Shown here piece after piece: positions 40,057 to 49,651 of a stretch of DNA of 64,000 nt. The notes under the pieces were generated by a model. That model had not been told where the DNA came from and searched no databases. It was given only the letters and a program-made list of their open reading frames with translations. A program made the position numbers and the translations under genes. Source of the stretch: Silicimonas sp. (GTDB lineage: Bacteria > Pseudomonadota > Alphaproteobacteria > Rhodobacterales > Rhodobacteraceae); the NCBI GenBank assembly GCA_022820365.1, contig JAJEFO010000071.1:62001-126000 (forward strand), in the 5' to 3' direction. Each line of letters begins with the position of its first letter. Positions within the stretch are counted from its first letter, which is position 1.

Positions 40057-41598
40057 ATGAGCGACAGCGAACCTACTGCTCTATACGCCGCACGGGAACC
40101 GATCTTTCCGCGCCGGGTTTCCGGGCTCTTTCGCACGCTCAAGTGGTGGATCATGGGCGTGACGCTCGGCATCTACTACCTTACGCCCTGGATCCGGTGG
40201 GATCGGGGGCCAAACCTCCCGGATCAGGGTGTCCTTATCGACCTTGCCGGGCGACGCTTCTACTTCTTCTGGATCGAGATTTGGCCGCATGAACTGTATT
40301 TCGTCGCCGGCCTCCTGATCATGGCCGGGGTGGGCCTCTTTCTCTTCACGTCGGCGCTGGGCCGAGTCTGGTGCGGATACGCGTGCCCGCAAACGGTCTG
40401 GACCGACCTGTTCTTGCTCGTGGAACGCTGGATCGAGGGCGACCGCAACGCGCGAATGCGGCTTTGGAAGTCAGGATGGACACCCAGGAAGATCAGGCTC
40501 AGTCTCGCCAAGTGGGCGCTTTGGATGCTGATCTCGGTCGCGACGGGCGGCGCCTGGGTCTTCTACTATGCGGACGCACCGACGCTCCTGCGCGACCTGA
40601 TCACGCTCGACGCCGCGCCGGTCGCTTACTTCACGATCATGATCCTGACGGGCACGACATTCGTCCTTGGCGGCTTCATGCGGGAACAGATCTGCATCTA
40701 CATGTGTCCCTGGCCCCGCATCCAGGCCGCTATGATGGATGAAGAGACGCTCACGGTTGCATACCGCGACTGGCGAGGCGAACCGCGCGGCAAGGGCACG
40801 AAGCGACGCGCGCTCGCCGAACGTGCGGCGGCGTCCGCCCAGGCCGCAGGTCCCCGGATCGGCGGGCGATCGCCCAGGATTCCCATGCCGGGCATTGATC
40901 CGGCCGTCGGCATGCCCGAACCCGCCCGCGACGAGCCGGGCGACTGCATAGACTGCAACGCCTGCGTAAACGTCTGCCCGGTCGGCATAGACATTCGGGA
41001 CGGGCAGCAGCTGGCCTGCATCACCTGTGCGCTTTGCATCGATGCCTGCGACGATGTCATGGCGCGGATTGGCAAGCCGCGGGGCCTGATCGATTACGTC
41101 GCGTTTTCCGACGAGAAACGCGAGCGGGCCGGCCAGTCGTCGCTGTCAGTCTGGCGGCATGTCCTGCGGCCGCGCACGGTTGCATACACGACCCTCTGGA
41201 GCCTCATCGGCCTTGCCCTTCTCTATGCGCTCTTCGCTCGTCCGGAAATCGACATAACCGTGGCGCCTGTCCGAAACCCGCAATTCGTCGTCCTTTCCGA
41301 CGGCTCGATTCGAAACGCCTACGACGTGCGGCTCAGAAACAAGCATGGCGAGGATCGCCCCTTCCGAATCCAGGTCGCCGGCGACGCCGCACTCCGACTG
41401 GACATCGAGGGCATTGATGCCACGCAGGTTCCGGTGCCCGCAGATGACATGGCGCATCAGAGGGTCTATGTCATCGCTTCCGCGAACACCGACCCCGCCC
41501 TTGCGGACGCCACGAGCATCCGTTTCTGGGTCGAAGACGTCATCTCCGGCGAGCGGGCCTACCAAGACAGCGTCTTTAACGGAAGGACCGAGCAGTGA
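40057..41598 (+). CDS. ccoG: Cytochrome c oxidase accessory protein CcoG (RdxA/FixG family)
   Basis: GYACPQTVWTDLFLLVERWIEGDR; ferredoxin-like CIDCNACVNVCPVGIDIRDGQQLACITCALCIDACDDVM. Confidence 0.96.
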   Translation: MSDSEPTALYAAREPIFPRRVSGLFRTLKWWIMGVTLGIYYLTPWIRWDRGPNLPDQGVLIDLAGRRFYFFWIEIWPHELYFVAGLLIMAGVGLFLFTSALGRVWCGYACPQTVWTDLFLLVERWIEGDRNARMRLWKSGWTPRKIRLSLAKWALWMLISVATGGAWVFYYADAPTLLRDLITLDAAPVAYFTIMILTGTTFVLGGFMREQICIYMCPWPRIQAAMMDEETLTVAYRDWRGEPRGKGTKRRALAERAAASAQAAGPRIGGRSPRIPMPGIDPAVGMPEPARDEPGDCIDCNACVNVCPVGIDIRDGQQLACITCALCIDACDDVMARIGKPRGLIDYVAFSDEKRERAGQSSLSVWRHVLRPRTVAYTTLWSLIGLALLYALFARPEIDITVAPVRNPQFVVLSDGSIRNAYDVRLRNKHGEDRPFRIQVAGDAALRLDIEGIDATQVPVPADDMAHQRVYVIASANTDPALADATSIRFWVEDVISGERAYQDSVFNGRTEQ

Positions 41599-42053
41599 GG
41601 CGGGAAATCAACGGCTACCACGTGCTGGCGCTCTTCGTCGGCGCCTTTGCGGTCATCGTTGCCGTGAACCTCGTGCTTGCGACGATGGCCGTACGAACCT
41701 TTCCCGGCCTCGAGGTCAAGAACTCCTATGTCGCAAGCCAGACCTTTGACGCCGAACGCCGCGCACAGGAGGCCCTGGACTGGAACATTGTTCCCGGCGT
41801 CACCGAAGACACCGTAACGCTTGCCGTTCTCGGTCCCGACGGTCCGGTCGAGTCCCGGATCACGGAGGCAACCCTCGGTCGGGCTACTCACGTCGCCGAG
41901 GACAGCGTCCTTTCGTTCCGCTTCGACGGCACACGGTTCGTTGCACCAAGACCGAAAAATCTCTCGTCCGGATACTGGAATCTCAGGCTGGCCATGACGG
42001 CCCCGGACGGAACGCCCTTCAGGCAGCGAGTCACGATGTGGGTTGAAGAATGA
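41595..42053 (+). CDS. ccoH: FixH/CcoH family protein
   Basis: REINGYHVLALFVGAFAVIVAVNLVLATMAVRTFPGLEVKNSYVASQTFD; between ccoG and ccoI. Confidence 0.92.
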   Translation: MRREINGYHVLALFVGAFAVIVAVNLVLATMAVRTFPGLEVKNSYVASQTFDAERRAQEALDWNIVPGVTEDTVTLAVLGPDGPVESRITEATLGRATHVAEDSVLSFRFDGTRFVAPRPKNLSSGYWNLRLAMTAPDGTPFRQRVTMWVEE

Positions 42054-44179
42054 CTTTTGCCAATCCGGCCTTTGCCCACTCAAATGCCGAAACGAATTTC
42101 GTTCCGGCATCGGACGCGGCACCAACCCACACGCTTGTTCTGCCGAGCATCCATTGCGCAGGCTGCATTCGGACTGTGGAGGAAGTGCTCTCGCGACAGC
42201 CGGACATTCGCTCTGCCCGCGTAAACCTGACACGTCGCCGCGCCGCCGTGTCTGGGGAGCCCGGCGCGGATTCGGGCCCGTGGATCAAGGAACTCGCAGC
42301 GGCCGGCATCGAGGCGCACGAAGCAACGAAGGACGGCAGCGGCATCGACAATGGAAAGGATCTGGTCCTGCCTCTTGGCGTGGCAGGGTTCGCGATGATG
42401 AACGTCATGCTGCTGTCGGTCGCCGTCTGGTCAGGTGCATCGGATTCGACTCGTGACTTCCTGCACTGGATCAGCGCGGCAATTGCCCTTCCCGCGACGG
42501 TCTACGCCGCCCAGCCGTTCTTCCGGCACGCTTGGTCGGCCCTCAGTGTCGGCCGTCTCAACATCGACGTCCCGATCTCCCTTGCCATCATCCTGGCGTC
42601 GGCCATGTCGCTCTATGAAGTCGCGAATGGCGGAGAGCACGCCTGGTTTGACGCAGCACTCGCACTCACCTTCTTCCTGCTGGCTGGCCGCGTTCTCGAC
42701 CAGCGAATGCGTCGCTCCGCTCGCTCCGCCGCCGCCGATCTTGTCGCAATCGAGCCCGCTCGCGCCATCCGGATCGAGGACGGTGTTCAAAGGAGCCGTC
42801 CGCTTGGGGATTTCCGTGTCGGTGACACGCTGTGGCTTGCGGCCGGCACACGCGTACCGGTTGACGCAGTTCTGGACGATGGCAGCGTCGAGGTCGACCG
42901 GAGCGCCATCACCGGCGAGAGCGATCCCCTGGCCCTGACCGGCGGCGACACCCTGACGGCGGGCGACGTCGTGCTCACCGGTCCAGTGACGGCTACGGCC
43001 ACTGCGGTCGGCGAGGACACGACCCTCCGCCGCATGACACGGCTTGTCGCCACGGCAGAGAATGCCAGATCCCGCTATTCCAGCCTCGCTGACCGTGCGG
43101 CAACGATCTATACCCCGACCGTCCACATTGTTGCAGCCGCTGCGTTTTTCGGCTGGCTTCTTGCCACCGGAGACGTGCGCGTGGCCCTGAACGTCGCCAT
43201 CGCAACGCTCATCATCACCTGTCCTTGCGCGCTGGGCCTCGCCGTGCCGGCAGTTGCCGTCGTGGCAACGTCCCGGCTCTACCGGAACGGCCTTCTCGTG
43301 AAATCCGAAACCGCTCTCGAACGGCTCGCCGGAATCAACACGGTCGTCTTTGACAAGACCGGCACGCTGACTCGCCGCGTCCTGAAAGTGCCGCCCAACA
43401 TGCCTGACGCCGATCGCAGGGTTCTGCGCACCTTGGCGGAAAGCTCGGACCACCCGCTCTCCAGGACATTGCTCGATGCCCTCGCCACGACCACACCAGC
43501 AGACGTGTCGAATGTCAGGGAAATCGCCGGAATCGGAGTCGAAGGCACATGGAAACGCACTTCGGTGCGCTTCGGGCGCGGAGACTGGGTCGGTGGAGAT
43601 TCCGACACGGCATTCGCGGTCGGCGGACGGACGTACGCGATCGCCAGCGCCGAGAGCCTTCTTCCGGATGCAAGGGAATCGATCGACTCGCTCAAGGCGA
43701 ATGCGCTGGACGTCTGCCTATTGACTGGTGACACGGGTGCCCGCGCCCGGCATGTTGCTGGCCGGCTCGGCGTCAATCGTTTCTGGTCCGATGTGTCGCC
43801 GGAGGGCAAGTCAGCCGTTCTTCAGGAACTTCGTGCGGATGGACATTCCGTCCTCATGGTAGGCGACGGCCTCAACGACACGGCCGCGCTGGCTGCGGCG
43901 GACGCCTCCATCGCACCAGGCAACGCCCTTGACGCCAGCCGAAACGCGGCGGATGTAGTCATCGTGTCAGGTCGGTTGCCAGGTGTGGCCGAAGCGATCA
44001 GCACGGCACGGCACGCCAAGCGTCGCATACTCCAGAACTTCGGGGTTGCCGCAGTCTACAACGCGATCGCCGTCCCGCTCGCCGTTGCAGGGATTGCCAC
44101 TCCGCTCATGGCTGCCATAGCAATGTCGACGAGTTCGCTTGTGGTCATTCTCAACGCCGGACGCTGGAGGCGGCAATGA
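42050..44179 (+). CDS. ccoI: Copper-translocating P-type ATPase CcoI/FixI
   Basis: HCAGCIRTVEEVL metal-binding motif, ITCPCALGLAVPAV, VFDKTGTLT, MVGDGLNDTAAL. Confidence 0.96.
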   Translation: MTFANPAFAHSNAETNFVPASDAAPTHTLVLPSIHCAGCIRTVEEVLSRQPDIRSARVNLTRRRAAVSGEPGADSGPWIKELAAAGIEAHEATKDGSGIDNGKDLVLPLGVAGFAMMNVMLLSVAVWSGASDSTRDFLHWISAAIALPATVYAAQPFFRHAWSALSVGRLNIDVPISLAIILASAMSLYEVANGGEHAWFDAALALTFFLLAGRVLDQRMRRSARSAAADLVAIEPARAIRIEDGVQRSRPLGDFRVGDTLWLAAGTRVPVDAVLDDGSVEVDRSAITGESDPLALTGGDTLTAGDVVLTGPVTATATAVGEDTTLRRMTRLVATAENARSRYSSLADRAATIYTPTVHIVAAAAFFGWLLATGDVRVALNVAIATLIITCPCALGLAVPAVAVVATSRLYRNGLLVKSETALERLAGINTVVFDKTGTLTRRVLKVPPNMPDADRRVLRTLAESSDHPLSRTLLDALATTTPADVSNVREIAGIGVEGTWKRTSVRFGRGDWVGGDSDTAFAVGGRTYAIASAESLLPDARESIDSLKANALDVCLLTGDTGARARHVAGRLGVNRFWSDVSPEGKSAVLQELRADGHSVLMVGDGLNDTAALAAADASIAPGNALDASRNAADVVIVSGRLPGVAEAISTARHAKRRILQNFGVAAVYNAIAVPLAVAGIATPLMAAIAMSTSSLVVILNAGRWRRQ

Positions 44180-44328
44180 ACATTCTGGTCATACTCATCC
44201 CGTGCTCGCTTATCCTTGGTCTCGGTGCTCTTGTCGCCTTTGTCTGGACGGTGAGAAGCGGCCAGTATGACGATCCGGAAGGCGACGCGGCACGAATACT
44301 GATGGAAGAAGACGATCCGGATTCCTGA
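44176..44328 (+). CDS. ccoS: cbb3-type oxidase assembly protein CcoS
   Basis: Hand-translated: MNILVILIPCSLILGLGALVAFVWTVRSGQYDDPEGDAARILMEEDDPDS; overlaps ccoI stop; absent from the ORF track because it is short. Confidence 0.93.
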   Translation: MNILVILIPCSLILGLGALVAFVWTVRSGQYDDPEGDAARILMEEDDPDS

Positions 44329-44351
44329 CTCCGGCAGGTGAACACGGTCAT

Positions 44352-45221
44352 TCAGGAACTGGTTCGCGCCAGGGTCAGCGTGGCCCATTCACCGATATCC
44401 TCGCGCATATGCAGGCCAAATCCCGCAGATGCATAATGATTGGCCAAGTGATCCGCCTGCTCGATCAGGATCCCGCTCAGGACCGCATGTCCGCCTTCCC
44501 GCAATGCCTGCGCCATGTCATTGGCCATTCCAAGAAGCGGATCCCTGAGAATGTTGGCCAGCACGAGATCAAACGGGCCGGCCAGCCGCGAGTCATCGAA
44601 TCCCGAGGTCTCGACAAGCGTCACGCAATCCTCCAGGCCATTGGCGGCAAGATTGGCCCGCGCAACTTCGATGGCGACCGGATCAACATCGGATGCAAGC
44701 ACTTCCGCGCCGCAAGCAAGTTGAGCCGCCATTGCAAGCACTGCGGTCCCGCAGCCGATGTCCGCCACCTTTCGAATGATCGCGCCATTCCCGACCAGCC
44801 TTTCCAAGGCGTTCAGGCACCCGAGCGTCGTACCATGATGTCCGGTGCCGAATGCCATCGACGCCTCGATCCGGATCAGGATCCGACCCTCGGGCACGAT
44901 TTCGACGCCACTTCCGCAATCAACGAGAAAGCGTCCCGCATCCACCGGGGCGAGTTCACGCCGCACATGGGCTACCCAGTCTGCGTCCGGCAGTTGCGAG
45001 ATGGTGAACTCCGCAGCTCCATGCGCCGCCGCCAGCAGCGCCAAGGCAATCTCGTCAGGAGCGTCCGCAAAATAGCCGCCCACTTCCCAGATCCCGCTGC
45101 CATCTTCGAGCATGATGACACCGATTCCAGAAGGCTCCGGGTCGAGCGCTTCAAGGGCTCTCCCAAGAGCCTCGGCCCGCTCGCGGTCTCCCAGCGTCGT
45201 CAGGGCGGTCCATGTTTCCAT
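44352..45221 (-). CDS. prmA: Ribosomal protein L11 methyltransferase
   Basis: SMAFGTGHHGTTLGCLNALE; VADIGCGTAVLAMAA; DLVLANILRDPLLGMA. Confidence 0.92.
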   Translation of the reverse strand: METWTALTTLGDRERAEALGRALEALDPEPSGIGVIMLEDGSGIWEVGGYFADAPDEIALALLAAAHGAAEFTISQLPDADWVAHVRRELAPVDAGRFLVDCGSGVEIVPEGRILIRIEASMAFGTGHHGTTLGCLNALERLVGNGAIIRKVADIGCGTAVLAMAAQLACGAEVLASDVDPVAIEVARANLAANGLEDCVTLVETSGFDDSRLAGPFDLVLANILRDPLLGMANDMAQALREGGHAVLSGILIEQADHLANHYASAGFGLHMREDIGEWATLTLARTSS

Positions 45222-45362
45222 GAGCCCGGGGCTATGCGCGCCGCCGCGCTTCGTCAACAGTGTCGGCAACGGTGATGGCCGCGACTGGTCCTGAGGTATG
45301 CAATTGCGAGCGTGGTTCCAGTTTCAGCGCGACCCGTGCACCTTTGGTCAGCGGCAGAATGC

Positions 45363-46019
45363 CTATGCGGCGACACCGGTGCCGATTGGGCAACTCACTC
45401 CGGTACCACCGACGCCGCAATACCCGTGCGGGTTCTTTGCAAGGTATTGCTGGTGGTAGTCCTCGGCAAAGTAGAATGGCGGGGCAGGCAGTATCTCGGT
45501 TGTGACGTCCCCGTATCCGGCGGCTGAAAGGCGATGCGCGAACATCTCCTTCGACGTCTCGGCCGCGGTCTTTTGCGCATCGGTCGTCCAGTAGATTCCC
45601 GAACGATACTGCGTGCCGACGTCATTTCCCTGTCTCATCCCCTGCGTCGGGTCGTGCCCCTCCCAGAAGACCCGAAGCAGGTCGTCAAAGGAAACAGTGG
45701 CAGGATCGTATGTCACCCAAACCACTTCGTTGTGGCCCGTGCGACCAGTGCAAACTTCCTCATAGGTCGGGTTCGGGGTGTGCCCGGCCGCATATCCCGC
45801 CATGGTCAGCCAAACACCCTCAAGCGACCAGAACTTCCGTTCGACGCCCCAAAAGCAGCCCATGCCGAACATTGCAGCCTCAAGGCCATCGGGAATGTCA
45901 AGCGCAAGCGGACGATCAAGCACGAAATGCCGCTCGGCAGTTGGAATCGGCGCGTCGCGTCCGGGCAGCGCCTCAACCGCGTTCACCAAAGATCGGCTCT
46001 TCCTGAACATTTGAAACAT
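45363..46019 (-). CDS. msrA: Peptide-methionine (S)-S-oxide reductase MsrA
   Basis: [67 protein letters not shown]. Confidence 0.95.
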   Translation of the reverse strand: MFQMFRKSRSLVNAVEALPGRDAPIPTAERHFVLDRPLALDIPDGLEAAMFGMGCFWGVERKFWSLEGVWLTMAGYAAGHTPNPTYEEVCTGRTGHNEVVWVTYDPATVSFDDLLRVFWEGHDPTQGMRQGNDVGTQYRSGIYWTTDAQKTAAETSKEMFAHRLSAAGYGDVTTEILPAPPFYFAEDYHQQYLAKNPHGYCGVGGTGVSCPIGTGVAA

Positions 46020-46387
46020 GGGTTTGCTTCCTCTGCCGGAGAATATGGGCGCGCCTTCGCCGCATTCCAAGCACGTTCACGATCTTGTCTCCTGTTACTG
46101 CGTCAGGTTGCTGCATGCCCATTTGCCCTGTAGCGAGGAATTCGGCACCACGAGCCGAAGCGGCCAGATCGCTTTCCATGGCATCCGTTTGTGAAATCCG
46201 CCCTTCCGACCAAACTTGTAACTCTCTCTTGTGGATTAGCACAGAACTGTCTCGTCGCGAAGGAACGGTTGGGCCGTCCGATGGGCGGTGCCATCACAAA
46301 TTGTGGGATTTGCGTGCAAATACGACGAAATTTTGTTGATTTCTTGTTCCAATTCGATACTTTTTTGTCCGGAACAGGAAACTGACA

Positions 46388-47599
46388 ATGATCTACAAGA
46401 TTGAAATCGAGAACTTTCACTCCATTCGCGATCCTCAGGTACTTGACCTCAGGGTCCCTGCGAGTGCGCCACGGGACAGCCACCGGCTAGCCAGTTGCTG
46501 GCGTGGCTCAGAAGAACGTGGGCCGAAGGTTGTTGCTGTCTTAGGCGCCAACGGTTCAGGCAAGTCCAACTTGTTGCGCGCGCTGTCGTTTACGGCCTGG
46601 TTCGTCGCGCACAGCTTCGCAAGCCCTCCTGGAAGCCCAATTCCCCATCTTCCTTTCAATGACGAAGTCTCGCCCCACACGCCGACCCGGTTGAAATTCT
46701 GGCTGTCAGGCTCGAACGATCCGAGTGCCTTCGGCCTAGTTGGATCGGAAGAGTGCCCGTACTGTTACGAACTTGCGATAGACAATGGCGTGAGTCGAAC
46801 GGTGATCAGCGAGGGAATCTTCTACTGGCCGGTTGCGACGGGAAGGAAGACGCGGCTGATCGAGAGGTTTGAGGACGGGAACGTGAAGGCCTCCGAGGCG
46901 TTTGCCCTTGCAGGTTTCAAGAGGGCATTGGACAGTGTGCTGCGACCCAATGCCAGCGTGATTTCGACGCTTGCCCAGCTCAATCATCCAATTGCGGCAG
47001 GAATCGCGCAGTCGGTTCAGAGCGTTCAGTCGAACATGTACACCGAGAAGGTCGAGCTCGAGGACGAGGATGTATTGCGCGGTTATGCAGACAATCCCGA
47101 ATTGACTGAACGCTTGAACCAGGAAATTCAGCGGATTGATGTCGGGGTCCGTGCCCTTGAGATAAACCGAGGAACTAACGGGCCGGAAGTGCTGTTCCGG
47201 CATGACAAACTGGCCTATCCGATGCCACATGTGTTTGAGAGCCATGGTACCCGTCAGTTCGTGAAGCTGTTCCCGCTGTTAGAAGGCTCTCTCGCAACCG
47301 GCGGCATCGCAGTCATCGACGAACTGGACGCGGCCATTCACTCGATGCTGCTGCCCGAGATCATCAGCTGGTACTACAACCCATTGCGCAATCCTCGTGA
47401 CGCGCAGCTTTGGATGTCCTGTCACAATGCCACTCTCCTGGAGCATCTTTCGAAGGATGAAATCGTGCTTTGCGAAAAGGACCACTTGGGAGGAACCGAA
47501 CTGTACACGCTGAACGACGTCAAAGGTGTCCGGAGAGACGAAAACTACTACCGAAAGTACCTGGGCGGGTCCTATGGGGCGGTGCCGCGAATCGGTTGA
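46388..47599 (+). CDS. AAA-family ATPase (AAA_21/RloA-like)
   Basis: IENFHSIRD N-terminus; Walker A GANGSGKSNLL; SHGTRQFVKLFPLL; Walker B IAVIDELDAAIH; switch His in MSCHNATLLEH. Confidence 0.85.
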   Translation: MIYKIEIENFHSIRDPQVLDLRVPASAPRDSHRLASCWRGSEERGPKVVAVLGANGSGKSNLLRALSFTAWFVAHSFASPPGSPIPHLPFNDEVSPHTPTRLKFWLSGSNDPSAFGLVGSEECPYCYELAIDNGVSRTVISEGIFYWPVATGRKTRLIERFEDGNVKASEAFALAGFKRALDSVLRPNASVISTLAQLNHPIAAGIAQSVQSVQSNMYTEKVELEDEDVLRGYADNPELTERLNQEIQRIDVGVRALEINRGTNGPEVLFRHDKLAYPMPHVFESHGTRQFVKLFPLLEGSLATGGIAVIDELDAAIHSMLLPEIISWYYNPLRNPRDAQLWMSCHNATLLEHLSKDEIVLCEKDHLGGTELYTLNDVKGVRRDENYYRKYLGGSYGAVPRIG

Positions 47600-48183
47600 T
47601 GGCGCGGCGACGTGCCCACCGGCCCCAGCGCCGACGCATTTTCGTGGGCTGCGAAGGCGCAAGCGAGGTCGGATACGTGGCGCTCATCCGCTTGCTCGCG
47701 GAAGAAGCCGGATTTTTTGTTCATCTCGACATTCGTGATTGTTGCGGCGGAGATCCGCTGGCGATCATTGAGACGGCCGTCCGTGAGCACGAGTCGCGCA
47801 AGGCAAGACATGGTGCGTACGTTGCTCGATCAATCTTTCTGGACGCTGACCGGCGCGGCAATCATCCGGGAAGGTCGGCTCGTGCCATTCGATTGGCGCG
47901 GGACTACGGGTTCCATGCAATCTGGTCCAGACCGGTGCTGGAAGCACTGCTACTTCGACACTTTCCGAGATCTGTGCGCCTGCAACCCGCTACGCCAGAA
48001 TTGGCTCTTGAAGCGTTGCAGAGTCGCTGGCCGGAGTATCGCAAAGGCATGGCAGCCAAGGAGTTGCGTGAAAGGCTGGACGGCGCTGCAGTCGCGCGAG
48101 CTGCCGACGCAGAATCTGAGTTGCGCAGATTTCTGGATTCAATTGATCCCGGCTTGCTTCGAGCACTGCGACAAAAAGAATGA
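47599..48183 (+). CDS. RloB-like (TOPRIM-like) protein paired with the ATPase
   Basis: RRRIFVGCEGASEVGYVALIRLLAEEAG...SIFLDADRR (EG...E and DxD); ATG overlaps ATPase TGA by 1 nt. Confidence 0.65.
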   Translation: MARRRAHRPQRRRIFVGCEGASEVGYVALIRLLAEEAGFFVHLDIRDCCGGDPLAIIETAVREHESRKARHGAYVARSIFLDADRRGNHPGRSARAIRLARDYGFHAIWSRPVLEALLLRHFPRSVRLQPATPELALEALQSRWPEYRKGMAAKELRERLDGAAVARAADAESELRRFLDSIDPGLLRALRQKE

Positions 48184-48344
48184 CAGGTGGACCAGAAAGA
48201 GGCGGCAGCAGCCAACTTAAGCCATCAGGCTACGCCCAATCTGTCAGGCCTGATTGTGGCGCATCAAGGCTCATGCATGCTCGCCTGCTGTGTCGTAACA
48301 CTCGAAACAAATCTGGGATCCAGCGTCAGGCGCTGCCACGGGGA

Positions 48345-49556
48345 TCATCGAAAGGCTGACAATGCCGTCTCGAACCCTTTCACGGGATGCCGCGGGATCA
48401 GGAACGCAAGGCACAACGAGACCGCGGCCATCGCCGCAGCAAGAACAAAGACCATGCCCGGCGACACGATCCAAAGATATCCCAGGAGTGCCGGCAGAAA
48501 GACCGCCGCAACGTGGTTGATCGTGAATGCCACGGCGGCGGTAGGGGCGATGTCGCCCGGATCCGCGATCTTCTGGAAGTAGGTCTTCTGCGCAAACGCG
48601 AGGGCAAAGAACAGATGGTCCAGCACATACAGGGTGGCCGCAAGAACGACGCCCCAGTCGAAGAAGTAGATTCCCGCATATGCCATGAAGACGGCGGTCA
48701 AGCCGAGATACTCGAAGATCAGCACGTTGCGCTCGCCCCAAAGCGTCAACGCCCTGCCCATGAGCGGCGCGGCAAGCATGTTGGCAATGTAGTTTATGAG
48801 GAACAGCGCTGTCACCTCGTGCACCTTGAGACCAAAGCGCTCGACCATCATGAAGGCAGCGAAGACCAGGAACACCTGGCGTCGCGATCCGGACATGAAC
48901 TGCAACGCGTAGTACAGCCAGTACCTGCGGCGCAGCACCATGCGCCGCTCCTGCGGATCGCCCTCGAATTTCGGGAATGCGATCCAGCAATAGGCGGCAA
49001 TCAGGACGCAAACCCCGCCCGAAATCATGTAAACCGTGTTGTAGGTCAGATCCAAGAGGTCCCAGGTGGCCACCACGATCCCGTATGACAAGAGCGATGT
49101 GGCCGAACCGACTGCCACCAGCCACCCCAGCACTTGCGGCGCTCGATCCTTTGGGAGCCATTGCAACTGGAGGGACTGGTTGACGGTTTCATAGTAGTGA
49201 AACCCGATCGACGATATCACGGTGACCATCAAGAGGCCGCCAAGGCTCGGGAACCAGGCCGTGACCGCGGTAGCCGCCCCCAGCATGAGAAGCGAGACAA
49301 CCGCAAGCACCTGCTCGCGCATGAAAAGGATGACCGCGATGACGCCTACGGCAAGAAATCCGGGAATCTCCCGCACGGTGTGCAGCCAACCGATCTCCAC
49401 GCCGGTGAAGCCCGCGCGTTCGATCACGAAGTTGTTCAGGAGCGCCGACCACGTTGCAAAGGCGATGGGCATCGCTGCCGCCATCAGGAGCAGAAGCGTG
49501 GTTGGCCTGCGCCAGACCGGCAGGGACTTCGCAAGTTCGAGATCGACACTCACCAT
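48345..49556 (-). CDS. MFS-type transporter
   Basis: About 12 hydrophobic segments; AAAMPIAFATWSALLNNFVIERAGFTGVEIGWLHTVREIPGFLAV. Confidence 0.85.
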   Translation of the reverse strand: MVSVDLELAKSLPVWRRPTTLLLLMAAAMPIAFATWSALLNNFVIERAGFTGVEIGWLHTVREIPGFLAVGVIAVILFMREQVLAVVSLLMLGAATAVTAWFPSLGGLLMVTVISSIGFHYYETVNQSLQLQWLPKDRAPQVLGWLVAVGSATSLLSYGIVVATWDLLDLTYNTVYMISGGVCVLIAAYCWIAFPKFEGDPQERRMVLRRRYWLYYALQFMSGSRRQVFLVFAAFMMVERFGLKVHEVTALFLINYIANMLAAPLMGRALTLWGERNVLIFEYLGLTAVFMAYAGIYFFDWGVVLAATLYVLDHLFFALAFAQKTYFQKIADPGDIAPTAAVAFTINHVAAVFLPALLGYLWIVSPGMVFVLAAAMAAVSLCLAFLIPRHPVKGFETALSAFR

Positions 49557-49651
49557 CGCACCGCCCTACGCCCAACGGCAGGCAATTGAAAGGCAAGGCC
49601 TTGCTCCGGATCGAAGTTGCAGCCACGCGCAAAGAGCGAATCAGAAGATTC

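Noticed and set aside
39836-40060. 74-aa ORF between ccoP and ccoG
   Set aside because: Arg-rich, no homology recognised; likely spacer sequence
45232-45420. 62-aa minus-strand ORF between msrA and prmA
   Set aside because: Overlaps both neighbours' ends and lacks recognisable features
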